A DNA stretch of 56,839 bases from contig DASUTB010000018.1 in assembly GCA_036374835.1 (NCBI GenBank), positions 1 through 56,839 on the forward strand. The letters run 5' to 3'. The position numbers and the translations under genes were made by a program. Each line of letters opens with the position of its first letter. Within the stretch, counting starts at the first letter, position 1. Below, one piece after another: positions 25,185-32,578 of the stretch. This DNA is from DASUTB01 sp036374835 (lineage in GTDB: Bacteria > Actinomycetota > Actinomycetes > Jiangellales > Jiangellaceae). The notes beneath the pieces were generated by a model. It was not told the DNA's origin and searched no databases. It worked only from the letters and a program-made list of their open reading frames with translations.

Positions 25185-25190
25185 GTGGTC

Positions 25191-25649
25191 ATGGCGACCG
25201 CATCGTCCACCGATTGGCGCGCCGACCTCCGCGCGAGGGGCCACCGGCTGACGCCGCAGCGTGAGCTTGTGCTGCAGGCGGTCCAGAACCTCGAGCACGC
25301 TACGCCGGAACGCGTCCTCGACGAAGTGCGCCGGACGTCGACAAGCGTCAACCTGTCCACGGTGTACCGGACGCTGGACCTGCTGGAGAAGCTCGGCCTG
25401 GTCAGCCACACCCACCTGGGCCACGGCGCCCCTGCGTATCACGCGATGAGCGAGCCGGACCACGTGCATCTCGTCTGCCGGTCCTGCCAGCGTGTGACCG
25501 AGGTCGGGACGGACGTCGCCACGGGACTTGTCGACGCGGTCGCCGACAAGGAGGGTTTCACAACCGACGTACGGCATCTCACGTTGTTCGGCTACTGCCG
25601 TGATTGCCGGCCCGATGCCGGGATAGATGATGGCGGTGCCGAACGTTAG
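25191..25649 (+). CDS. fur: Fur-family metalloregulator
   Basis: A 152-residue Fur-type regulator. The winged helix is seen in LTPQRELVLQAVQNLEHATPERVLDEV and VNLSTVYRTLDLLEKLGLV. The metal-binding region HVHLVCRSCQRV and a second Cys pair in GYCRDC give the structural zinc site. Whether it senses iron, zinc, peroxide or nickel cannot be decided here. The ATG at 25191 is used; TAGACT ends 8 nt upstream, so the message may be leaderless. The 3' end overlaps the ygfZ gene. Confidence 0.88.
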   Translation: MATASSTDWRADLRARGHRLTPQRELVLQAVQNLEHATPERVLDEVRRTSTSVNLSTVYRTLDLLEKLGLVSHTHLGHGAPAYHAMSEPDHVHLVCRSCQRVTEVGTDVATGLVDAVADKEGFTTDVRHLTLFGYCRDCRPDAGIDDGGAER

Positions 25650-26658
25650 ACCTGATGTGACGACCTATCGCAGCCCACTTCTCGACCGTCCAGGCGCCGT
25701 GCCCGGAACCGGTGTCGACGCCGCCGTGCCGGGCCACTACGGCGACCCGTTCCGTGAACAGCGCAGGCTCATCGCCGGTGAGGCCGCCGTCGACCTGTCG
25801 CATCGCGACGTCATCCGGATCTCCGGTCCGGACCGGCTCGGATGGTTGCACTCGCTGGCCACGCAGCACTTGGAGTCGCTGCCGCCGCACGAGGCGACGG
25901 TCAGCTTGTTCCTCTCGCCACAGGGCCGGGTCGAGCACGCGCTCTATGCAGTCGACGATGGGGAGTCGTTCTGGGCGCACGTGGAGCCCTGCACCGCGGC
26001 CGAACTGGTCGAGTTCCTCGACTCCATGCGCTTCATGATGCGCGTCGAGGTCACCGATGTCAGCGCCGACTACGCGATCGTCTGGGACGCGGGGCGGGCC
26101 GCCGACCCGGAACGGCTGACCCGAATCGGCGCGCGCGGCCGGGAAGTCTTCGTCCCTCGCGGAGAACTCAGCGACTTCATCGGTGCGGCGCCGGCCGGCC
26201 TGCTGGCCCACGAGGCGCTGCGCATCGCCGCGCGCGAGCCACGGTTCGGATTCGACACCGACGAGCGGACGATTCCCCATGAGGTGGGCTGGATCGGCAC
26301 CGCCGTGCACCTCGACAAGGGCTGCTATCGCGGCCAGGAGACCGTCGCCCGGGTCCATACGCTCGGCCGCCCACCGCGCCGGCTCGTGATGCTGCATCTG
26401 GACGGCTCGGCCGAGCACCTCCCGCCGCACGGTGCAGAGGTGAGCGCGGAGGGTCGCAAGGTCGGCTACGTCGGCTCGTCGGCGCGGCACTACGAGCTCG
26501 GGCCGATTGCGCTGGCCGTGATCAAGCGCAACGTCGCGGTCGATGCGGAGTTGGTCGCGGACGGTGTCGCCGCAGCGCAGGAGGTCATCGTCGACCCGGA
26601 AATCGGGTTGCATGTCCGACCGGCGGCCGCTGACGCGTCCGTCACGCGGCCGGGATGA
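25627..26658 (+). CDS. ygfZ: Folate-binding protein YgfZ (iron-sulfur cluster maintenance)
   Basis: A 343-residue GcvT-like protein. The YgfZ signature K-G-C-Y-x-G-Q-E is present (LDKGCYRGQETVARVHTLG), and the N-terminal half has the aminomethyltransferase-like fold (VDLSHRDVIRISGPDRLGWLHSL). YgfZ uses tetrahydrofolate to support Fe-S enzymes. Start choice is uncertain: the ATG at 25627 overlaps fur and has GGGA just upstream, while a GTG at 25657 also precedes all conserved residues. Coupling to a Fur-family gene fits an iron-linked role. Confidence 0.88.
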   Translation: MMAVPNVRPDVTTYRSPLLDRPGAVPGTGVDAAVPGHYGDPFREQRRLIAGEAAVDLSHRDVIRISGPDRLGWLHSLATQHLESLPPHEATVSLFLSPQGRVEHALYAVDDGESFWAHVEPCTAAELVEFLDSMRFMMRVEVTDVSADYAIVWDAGRAADPERLTRIGARGREVFVPRGELSDFIGAAPAGLLAHEALRIAAREPRFGFDTDERTIPHEVGWIGTAVHLDKGCYRGQETVARVHTLGRPPRRLVMLHLDGSAEHLPPHGAEVSAEGRKVGYVGSSARHYELGPIALAVIKRNVAVDAELVADGVAAAQEVIVDPEIGLHVRPAAADASVTRPG

Positions 26659-26699
26659 ATCTTTTCGGCTCCGCCGTCGGCGACCGCGGGCGGCCCGCG

Positions 26700-27137
26700 C
26701 TACGCCTCGAGAATGAGCGTGATGGGCCCGTCGTTGGTCAACGACACATCCATGTGTGCACCGAACACTCCCGTCGCGACCGATGCTCCGCTCTCGCGCA
26801 GCGCATTGCAGAACGCCTCGACGAGCGGTTCGGCGACCGGACGGGGTGCGGCGGCCGACCATGAGGGACGACGCCCCTTGCGGGTGTCGGCATAGAGCGT
26901 GAACTGGCTGATGACCAGTAACGGCGCCCGCACGTCCGACGCCGACCGCTCGCCGTCCAGGATGCGCAGCTCCCACACCTTGCGAGCCAGCTTCACGGCT
27001 TCGGCGGTCGTGTCGGTGTGAGTGACTCCTAGCAGGACCAGCAGACCTTGACCGTCGGCTCCGGGGTCGGCGCGGCCGACGACCTCACCATCGACGCTGA
27101 CCGACGCGGACGAAACTCGCTGTACCACGGCACGCAC
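26700..27137 (-). CDS. dtd: D-aminoacyl-tRNA deacylase
   Basis: A 145-residue DTD enzyme that removes D-amino acids (and glycine) wrongly attached to tRNA. The start RAVVQRVSSASVSV, the catalytic-site SQFTLYADTRKGRRPSW and the C-terminal NDGPITLILE with its Gly-cisPro are all present. The GTG at 27137 gives the normal family N-terminus; an ATG three codons earlier is possible. It is transcribed towards ygfZ and away from the asparaginase gene. Confidence 0.93.
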   Translation of the reverse strand: MRAVVQRVSSASVSVDGEVVGRADPGADGQGLLVLLGVTHTDTTAEAVKLARKVWELRILDGERSASDVRAPLLVISQFTLYADTRKGRRPSWSAAAPRPVAEPLVEAFCNALRESGASVATGVFGAHMDVSLTNDGPITLILEA

Positions 27138-27184
27138 GGGCCACATCGTGCCATGCGTCGGACCGGCGTGGCAGGATGCGCGCT

Positions 27185-28138
27185 GTGAACCACGAAGTCG
27201 TCGCCGAGGTGGTCCGTTCCGGCATGGTCGAAAGCGTCCACCACGGATCGGTCGCCGCGCTCGGTAGCGACGGGACCGTGGAGTTCGCCATCGGTGATGT
27301 GACGAGCCCGATCTTTCCGCGCTCGGCCAACAAGCCGGTCCAGGCCGCCGCCATGCTCCGGCATGGGCTCGATCTTCCGGACGAGCTGATCGCATTGGTG
27401 GCGTCGAGTCACTCGGGTGAGCCGTTCCACCGCGACGGCACGCTGCGCATCCTCGGCTCGGCGGATCTCGGGGAGTCGATGTTGCAGAACACCCCGGGCT
27501 GGCCGATCGACCAGCAGGAGGCCGTGGCCTATGTGCGCGCGGGTGGAGCGAAGGCCTCGCTGGCCGCGGACTGCTCGGGAAAGCACGCCGGAATGCTGGT
27601 GACGAGCGCGGTCAACGGCTGGCCGCTCGAGACCTACCTCGATCCGGGTCATCCGTTGCAGCAGGCGATCGCGGCCGAATTGGCCGACCTTGCCGGCGAG
27701 CCCGTTGCGCACACCGGCGTGGACGGGTGCGGCGCGCCGTTGTTCGCCGTGTCGCTCACCGGACTGGCGCGGGCCTTCCGTGCGCTGGCGTTGGAGGAGC
27801 GGGGAGCGGCACGCCGTCGCGTCGTCGATGCGATCCAGCGCCATCCCGAGTGGACGAGCGGGACCCGCCGCGACGAAGCACGGCTCATCACGGGTGTCCC
27901 CGGCCTGTTCGGCAAGGGCGGCGCCGAAGGCGTATACGCCGTGGCGCTCGACGACGGCCGGGCGGTCGCGATCAAGATCGGGGACGGGCAGGCGCGGGCC
28001 CGGCCCGTCGTCATGGCCGCGGCGCTGCGTCGTCTAGGGCTGGACGCTCCCGTGCTTAGTGAGATCGGATACGTTCCGGTACTCGGCCACGGCCGACCCG
28101 TCGGTGAGATCCGGACGACGCTTCCTGTCGGGGACTAG
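27185..28138 (+). CDS. L-asparaginase II family protein
   Basis: A 317-residue enzyme of the Rhizobium etli-type asparaginase II family, unrelated to the AnsA/AnsB type. Diagnostic blocks are PIFPRSANKPVQA, SSHSGEPFH, CSGKHAGML, DGCGAPLF and GKGGAEGVYA, covering the serine, lysine and cysteine residues of this family's active and metal sites. It should hydrolyse asparagine to aspartate and ammonia. The GTG at 27185 has AGGA 8 nt upstream; an ATG three codons earlier is also open. Confidence 0.88.
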   Translation: MNHEVVAEVVRSGMVESVHHGSVAALGSDGTVEFAIGDVTSPIFPRSANKPVQAAAMLRHGLDLPDELIALVASSHSGEPFHRDGTLRILGSADLGESMLQNTPGWPIDQQEAVAYVRAGGAKASLAADCSGKHAGMLVTSAVNGWPLETYLDPGHPLQQAIAAELADLAGEPVAHTGVDGCGAPLFAVSLTGLARAFRALALEERGAARRRVVDAIQRHPEWTSGTRRDEARLITGVPGLFGKGGAEGVYAVALDDGRAVAIKIGDGQARARPVVMAAALRRLGLDAPVLSEIGYVPVLGHGRPVGEIRTTLPVGD

Positions 28139-28232
28139 CCGGCCCGAACGGCTTCGGTATCCGAGATCTTGTCCCGGGCGAGGTGAGCCAGTCCAGTCCG
28201 GCGAGCGAGTGCCGCGCTGGGACAATGACCGC

Positions 28233-28472
28233 ATGAACGCGCGCGAGCAGGTCGAGCAATGGCCGGACGGCGACTGGGTCGTCCGCCGGATCACCGGCAG
28301 CTCGTCGACCAAGCCGTACCGGTGCCCCGGGTGCGATCAGCAGATCCGACCCGCGACGCCGCACATCGTAGCGTGGCCGGTGGAGGGAACGACGCTCTCC
28401 GGCGGTGGGCCGGACGAACGGCGGCACTGGCACCAGGCGTGCTGGAAGGCTCGCAGCCGTCGCCGTCCCTGA
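28233..28472 (+). CDS. Small zinc-ribbon-like protein
   Basis: A 79-residue protein conserved in actinobacteria, often mislabelled ATP/GTP-binding although no P-loop is present. It has a CPGC pair (residues about 30-33), a central PHIVAWP strand and HWHQACW near the end. The two Cys, the paired His and the last Cys probably bind one zinc. The C-terminus is basic. Nucleic-acid binding is a guess. ATG at 28233 is used because it begins the conserved region. Confidence 0.75.
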   Translation: MNAREQVEQWPDGDWVVRRITGSSSTKPYRCPGCDQQIRPATPHIVAWPVEGTTLSGGGPDERRHWHQACWKARSRRRP

Positions 28473-28510
28473 CTTCGCATGATGACGCGCAATTCGCGGC
28501 GTTTCGCGGA

Positions 28511-28589
28511 CCTCGCTGAGATCGTGCACGCAATGAGAACGCTTCGTCCCGTTTCGTCCGGATAGTGGGTGCACGATTCGCGCGAGGTG
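28511..28589 (+). repeat. 79-bp palindromic repeat, copy 2
   Basis: Starts CCTCGCTGAGATCGTGCAC and ends GTGCACGATTCGCGCGAGG plus TG, with the ends forming an imperfect 19-bp inverted repeat. About 62 of 79 positions equal copy 3 (29791-29869), which has exactly the same length. It lies 38 nt after the stop of the small zinc protein and upstream of the AbiEi-type gene. Confidence 0.75.
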
Positions 28590-28697
28590 CTCGGTAACCC
28601 GCGAGGTACTTCTGACACCTTTGCGCAAACGGCCACGTTATCCACAGCTCAGCGCAGAATGACGTCCCAAGTCCGCGCAGCTCGCGAGGCTGTACGC

Positions 28698-29765
28698 ATG
28701 ACGGCTCCAGCGATTCCCGCGGACATCCATGAGTTGCTCGACCGGCATGGCGGTGTACTTGTTCGATCCGCGCTCGAGGCAGCTGGCGTTTCGATGCGCC
28801 GCGTTTACCGCCTTGTCCACAGTGGAGTGTTGACGACGATCTTTCCCGGCTGCTACGCGCCAACGCAAAATCTCGTAGCCCTCAGTGACTGGGAACGGTT
28901 CGCGCTGAATGGCCGAGCGTTCGCCCAACAGCACCGAGCGTATCTTACGGGTTGGGCGGCCACCGCAATTCGTGATCTGCCGACACTCGGGAGGCCGCCG
29001 GCCCGACCGACCGCCGTTCGCCCCCGACGTGGCGGCCGGGCAGGGTCGTCGAGCTTCGATTACGGCAGACTCCTCGTCGCGAGGGTGCCGCCTGAGCACT
29101 TACGCCGCCGAGGATCGCTGCCGATCACGAGCGTCGCGTGGAGTGTCGCCGACATCGCTCGGACGACTCGGCTGCCTCATGCCCTCGTTGTCGCGGACGC
29201 GGTCGCACCACAAGGCACCGACGTTGCCGGTTCAGTCGCGCACATGGCGCGCTGGGCCGGCGCCGCACGCGCCCGTTGGGTCATTGGGCACATGGACCCG
29301 GCCATTGAAACCCCCCTCGAAACGCTCGGCCGTTTCGGCTTTCTCGAGTTCGACTTCCCACTTCCGGTTGTCAACGCTTGGGTCGGACACGGCGGGCCCG
29401 AGTACCGCGTAGACGGCCTCCTGCCCTGGCACTGGTTCGTCTATGAGGGTGACGGCGCGCGGAAGTACTCCGGGCCGGACTCCCCTCGGGTGATTCGCAA
29501 GCAGAACGATCGAGAGTTTCGGTTGCGACGACTCGGCCTCGATTTCGTCCGGTACGACTGGTCCGACGTCTATCCGAGCAGAGAACCGTTCATCACCAAG
29601 GTGCGCGCCATGTTCAGCGATCATCCAAGGCGCGATGAGCCCGTCAAGTGGTGGAAGAATGTACCCGGCGTTGGCGCCGTCGAGCCTAGCCGGGAGGACT
29701 GGCCGTCCCCCTACCCTGCCCGGATCATCCTTCCGGCAGGTTGGCATACGGACCTCGCGACGTGA
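28698..29765 (+). CDS. Orphan AbiEi-type antitoxin domain protein with DUF559-like C-terminus
   Basis: A 355-residue protein. Residues 5-60 form a winged-helix typical of AbiEi antitoxins (LLDRHGGVLVRSALEAAGVSMRRVYRLVHSGVL). Residues about 230-330 resemble DUF559/Vsr-like nuclease folds of actinobacteria: ETPLE..LGRFGFLEFDFPLP, then YRVDGLLPWHWFVYEGDGARKY and ..KQNDREFRLRRLGLDFVRYDW, where D, E and K residues could be catalytic. No AbiEii-type toxin gene adjoins, so it is not a normal toxin-antitoxin pair. GAGG lies 8 nt before the ATG. It is framed by two copies of a 79-bp repeat. Confidence 0.75.
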   Translation: MTAPAIPADIHELLDRHGGVLVRSALEAAGVSMRRVYRLVHSGVLTTIFPGCYAPTQNLVALSDWERFALNGRAFAQQHRAYLTGWAATAIRDLPTLGRPPARPTAVRPRRGGRAGSSSFDYGRLLVARVPPEHLRRRGSLPITSVAWSVADIARTTRLPHALVVADAVAPQGTDVAGSVAHMARWAGAARARWVIGHMDPAIETPLETLGRFGFLEFDFPLPVVNAWVGHGGPEYRVDGLLPWHWFVYEGDGARKYSGPDSPRVIRKQNDREFRLRRLGLDFVRYDWSDVYPSREPFITKVRAMFSDHPRRDEPVKWWKNVPGVGAVEPSREDWPSPYPARIILPAGWHTDLAT

Positions 29766-29790
29766 CGGGAACCTCGCACGCTTGTACGAA

Positions 29791-29869
29791 CGTCGCTGAG
29801 ATCGTGCACTTAGCGAGTAGAGATCGTCCCGTTTTGTTCGGATTAAGGGTGCACGAATCGGGCGAGGTG
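29791..29869 (+). repeat. 79-bp palindromic repeat, copy 3
   Basis: Same orientation and length as the copy at 28511-28589. It begins 25 nt after the AbiEi-type stop codon and ends 17 nt before the convergent amino-acid permease stop. It may also serve as a terminator, since the arms TCGCTGAGATCGTGCAC and GTGCACGAATCGGGCGA can pair. Confidence 0.75.
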
Positions 29870-29886
29870 TGCGCTTGGCTGCGAGG

Positions 29887-31140
29887 TCACTGCCGCCGGC
29901 GGCGCACAACGGCGCGGACGAGCATGGCCGCCGCGAGGCCCGCCGTCCCCGCAACGGCCGTCTGCCATGGCAGGGAGGCGGCGAGCGCCAGGCATGCGAC
30001 AAGGCCGGACCATGCCAGTGCTCTCGGCCAGCGTCGCTCGTCCGGCCGCAGCCGTAGCGCGGATGCGTTCGTGACCGCGTAATACAGCAGGACGGCGAAG
30101 GCGCTGAACGACACCGCGCCGACCAGACCGCCGGTCAGGACCGCCACGAGCACGATCAGACCGATCGCGGTTTCGGCGACATGCGGCACGCGGCGCTTCT
30201 CGTGCACAGCCGCCAGGAATCGCGGGAGCTCACCGTCCGAGGCCATCGCGAACGTCGTACGCGCGAGGCCGGCGATCAAGGCAAGCAGCACGGCCAGCGC
30301 GGCGACTCCGCCGGTCGCCGCGACGATCGCTTCGAGCCACGTGCCGCCGGTCACCTCGGCCATGGTCGCGAGCGGTCGGTCGGTTGCGGCGGCACCGTCC
30401 GGCCCGAGGGTGAGCAGTACCGCCGCGCCGATCGCGAGGTAGACGACGAACACGATGCCGAGTGCGAGTGGTACGGCGCGTGGAATCGTCCGGGCAGGAT
30501 CCTTGACCTCTTCGCCGAGCGTGGCGATCCGTGCGTAACCGGCGAACGCGAAGAACACCACGGCCGCGGCGCCGAGCACGTCGAACGGCCCGACGTCGTC
30601 CAGTGCCGGGGCCGCGGCAGCACGCTCGCCGGAGCCGACCGCGATGGCGACGACCATCGCCAGCACGGCGATCACCGTGCTGATCAGCCAGCGGGTCAGG
30701 CGCGCTGTCTGGTGAATACCGGCGAGGTTGACGGCGGTCACGGCCACGACGGCCGCAACCGCGACCGACCGCTGGTGCTCGGGCCACAGGTAGACACCGA
30801 CGGCGAGCGCAGCGGCCGCGCACGAAGCCAGCTTGCCGAGCAGAAACGCGTACCCCGCAAGCGCTCCCCACCCCGCGCTGAGCCGTTCGCGCCCGTACAC
30901 GTAGGTGCCGCCGGACTGCGGATGGACCGCTGCCAGTTGCGCCGATGACGTGGCATTGCAGAGCGCGACGAACGCCGCGATGCAGAGGCTTGCCAGCAGC
31001 CATGTGGCGGCCCGTTCGGCAGCCGGTCGCCAGACGACGAAGACACCGGTACCGATCATCGCCCCGAGTCCGACGAGTACGACGTCCACCGTCCCGAGGC
31101 GGCGGGACAAGCGGGACGCGGGTTCGCTCACGGTGCCCAT
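29887..31140 (-). CDS. APC-family amino-acid permease
   Basis: A 417-residue membrane protein with about twelve hydrophobic segments. The first helix VDVVLVGLGAMIGTGVFVVW carries the unwound G-x-G substrate motif of the amino acid-polyamine-organocation superfamily, and PQSGGTYVYGRERLSAGWGALAGYAFLLGKL with FFAFAGYARIATLGEEVKDPARTIPRAV match helices 3 and 6. The substrate is unknown. The ATG at 31140 begins the gene. It converges on the AbiEi-type gene, with a palindromic repeat between them. Confidence 0.85.
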   Translation of the reverse strand: MGTVSEPASRLSRRLGTVDVVLVGLGAMIGTGVFVVWRPAAERAATWLLASLCIAAFVALCNATSSAQLAAVHPQSGGTYVYGRERLSAGWGALAGYAFLLGKLASCAAAALAVGVYLWPEHQRSVAVAAVVAVTAVNLAGIHQTARLTRWLISTVIAVLAMVVAIAVGSGERAAAAPALDDVGPFDVLGAAAVVFFAFAGYARIATLGEEVKDPARTIPRAVPLALGIVFVVYLAIGAAVLLTLGPDGAAATDRPLATMAEVTGGTWLEAIVAATGGVAALAVLLALIAGLARTTFAMASDGELPRFLAAVHEKRRVPHVAETAIGLIVLVAVLTGGLVGAVSFSAFAVLLYYAVTNASALRLRPDERRWPRALAWSGLVACLALAASLPWQTAVAGTAGLAAAMLVRAVVRRRRQ

Positions 31141-31177
31141 CTTCGCATCCGCTCAATCGTCGAAGGTCCGCCTTCGG

Positions 31178-31246
31178 AGGTAACGGTTAGCGTCTCGTCG
31201 ACGGGTCGTTGAGCATGCCGGAGGGTCGTTTACGTGGTCATTCGGA
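31178..31246 (-). repeat. 69-bp dispersed repeat, copy 1
   Basis: On the + strand it starts AGGTAACGGTTAGCG and ends TTTACGTGGTCATTCGGA; 60 of 69 positions equal the copy at 42258-42326, read by eye. The end, read on the minus strand, gives GAATGACCACGTAAA, related to the stop-codon hairpin motif. Here it sits in the divergent region between the permease and the XRE gene, directly upstream of the predicted XRE promoter. Confidence 0.75.
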
Positions 31247-31252
31247 GGGCGC

Positions 31253-31281
31253 TTGCAAAAGTTAGCAATCGCTAGCATAAT
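31253..31281 (+). promoter_or_regulatory. Promoter of the XRE-hbhA pair with an embedded palindrome
   Basis: TTGCAA (31253-31258) and CATAAT (31276-31281) are separated by exactly 17 nt, the best-looking promoter in the window. The predicted start falls on or beside the ATG at 31288, so the message should be leaderless. The spacer contains GTTAGC-AATC-GCTAGC, a near-perfect palindrome that could be the regulator's own operator. Confidence 0.65.
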
Positions 31282-31287
31282 AGAGGT

Positions 31288-31635
31288 ATGGCCAGTTCGT
31301 TGGGCGAGTTTCTGCAGGAGCAGCGCAAGCACGCGCAGCTCTCGTTGCGGCAGCTCGCCGACCGTGCCGGTGTGAGCAACCCGTATCTCAGCCAGATCGA
31401 ACGGGGGCTGCGTAAGCCGTCCGCCGAGGTGCTCTCGCAAATCGCGAAGGCATTGCGCATCTCCTCCGAGGCGCTGTACGTCCGGGCCGGGTTGCTCGAA
31501 ACATTCGAGGGAGCCGGCACTGTCGAAGACGCCGTGCTGGCGGACACCGTTCTGAGCGACCGGCAGAAACGCGTGTTACTCGACCTGTATCAAACATTCC
31601 GGACTGAATCGATGCCCCACAAGGGCGAAGGGTGA
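31288..31635 (+). CDS. XRE-family regulator
   Basis: A 115-residue DNA-binding protein. Residues 5-65 are a lambda-repressor-like helix-turn-helix (LGEFLQEQRKHAQLSLRQLADRAGVSNPYLSQIERGLRKPSAEVLSQIAKAL). The rest is a short helical tail for dimerisation. An equivalent gene (Rv0474) precedes hbhA in M. tuberculosis, and here too the next gene is hbhA-like. A palindrome within its own promoter suggests autorepression. The ATG follows the -10 element by 6 nt with no ribosome binding site. Confidence 0.88.
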   Translation: MASSLGEFLQEQRKHAQLSLRQLADRAGVSNPYLSQIERGLRKPSAEVLSQIAKALRISSEALYVRAGLLETFEGAGTVEDAVLADTVLSDRQKRVLLDLYQTFRTESMPHKGEG

Positions 31636-31643
31636 TGACTACG

Positions 31644-32129
31644 ATGGCACAGACCACAACCGACACCAAGCCGCTGTACGCGGTTGCCGGGCTCGCCGAC
31701 CTCGCGGTCGAGAAGCTGCGCGCACTGCCGGCTCGGGTTCCGGCGTTCACCGATCGGGCCGAGTCCGCGGCGACGAACGTCCGCGGCAAGCTCTCCGAGC
31801 TTCCGGCCGACGTGCAGAAACTGCGGGACGACGTCCCGACGATGCTGCACAACGCACAGACCAGGTTGGTCAAGTTCTCCGGCGAAGTCGCCGACGCGTA
31901 CGACGGGCTCAGCGAGCGCGGCGAGAGCGCGGTCAAGCGGTTCCGCAACGAGCGCGCCGGTGAGCTCGAGACCATGACCGCCAAGGTCGCCGACGCCGCC
32001 GACCGGGCTGCCGATGCCGCCGACCAGATGGCGGACGAGCTCAAGGATGCGGAGCCCGCGGCCAAGCCTGCACCGAAGGCCAAGACCACCAAGCCCAAGG
32101 CCACGAAGGCACAGTCGCCCAAGGCCTAG
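31644..32129 (+). CDS. hbhA: HbhA-like heparin-binding protein
   Basis: A 161-residue protein built like mycobacterial HbhA: a long amphipathic coiled-coil (LPLYAVAGLADLAVEKL-type start, then repeated helix to about residue 125) and a basic Lys/Pro/Ala-rich tail (KPAPKAKTTKPKATKAQ). In mycobacteria the tail binds sulfated glycans and is methylated; in a free-living organism a role in envelope or lipid bodies is equally possible. Start is uncertain among GTG 31632 and ATGs at 31635 and 31644; the last has AAGGG about 11 nt upstream. The XRE stop overlaps the upstream alternatives. Confidence 0.8.
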   Translation: MAQTTTDTKPLYAVAGLADLAVEKLRALPARVPAFTDRAESAATNVRGKLSELPADVQKLRDDVPTMLHNAQTRLVKFSGEVADAYDGLSERGESAVKRFRNERAGELETMTAKVADAADRAADAADQMADELKDAEPAAKPAPKAKTTKPKATKAQSPKA

Positions 32130-32144
32130 GAGCGCTCCTTCCCC

Positions 32145-32198
32145 CTGCGGGTCGTGCCAGGTTCAGCAGATCCTGGCGCGACCCGCAGACCGTTTTCA
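32145..32198 (+). terminator. Intrinsic terminator after hbhA
   Basis: Arms 32145-32161 (CTGCGGGTCGTGCCAGG) and 32172-32188 form a 17-bp stem with a single G-U pair and a 10-nt loop, followed by CGTTTT. This is a classic factor-independent terminator shape and lies 15 nt after the hbhA stop. Confidence 0.85.
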
Positions 32199-32224
32199 GG
32201 GTGTCGTCCCGTAGACTCCGAGAC

Positions 32225-32548
32225 ATGCCAGACCTGTTTTCCGGTGTCCAGGGCCTGGTCGCCCTTGTGTTGTCGTTCGGTGCGTTCGGGCTGGTGCTGT
32301 ACGGCTTCATCGACGCGATCCGCACGCAGGAGTCGGCGTTCCGGGTCGCGGGCAAGCAGACCAAGCAGATTTGGCTGATCATCCTGGGCATTGCGTCGGC
32401 GCTGGCGTTCGTGAGCTTGGGCGGCTTGGGGATCTTTACGATCTTGGCAGCTATCGCCGGCGGTATCTACGTGGTGGACGTGCGCCCTGCGGTGAAGCAG
32501 ACCGGCGGTGGCCGTGGAAGCAACGAAGGTCCCTACGGCCCCTGGTGA
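32225..32548 (+). CDS. DUF2516 family membrane protein
   Basis: A 107-residue protein with two hydrophobic helices (residues about 5-25 and 48-75) linked by a basic loop containing KQTKQIW, then a Gly-rich tail ending in GPYGPW. DUF2516 proteins follow hbhA in mycobacteria and other actinobacteria. Function is unknown. TAGACT at 32212-32217 lies 7 nt before the ATG, so it probably has its own leaderless promoter behind the hbhA terminator. Confidence 0.85.
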   Translation: MPDLFSGVQGLVALVLSFGAFGLVLYGFIDAIRTQESAFRVAGKQTKQIWLIILGIASALAFVSLGGLGIFTILAAIAGGIYVVDVRPAVKQTGGGRGSNEGPYGPW

Positions 32549-32578
32549 ATGACGGCCGCGCCTCGTAGTGTCTAAGGG

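Noticed and set aside
28698..29765. Two-gene AbiE toxin-antitoxin system
   Set aside because: Only the AbiEi-type winged helix is present; the neighbours are a small zinc protein and a convergent permease, and no nucleotidyltransferase toxin is encoded.
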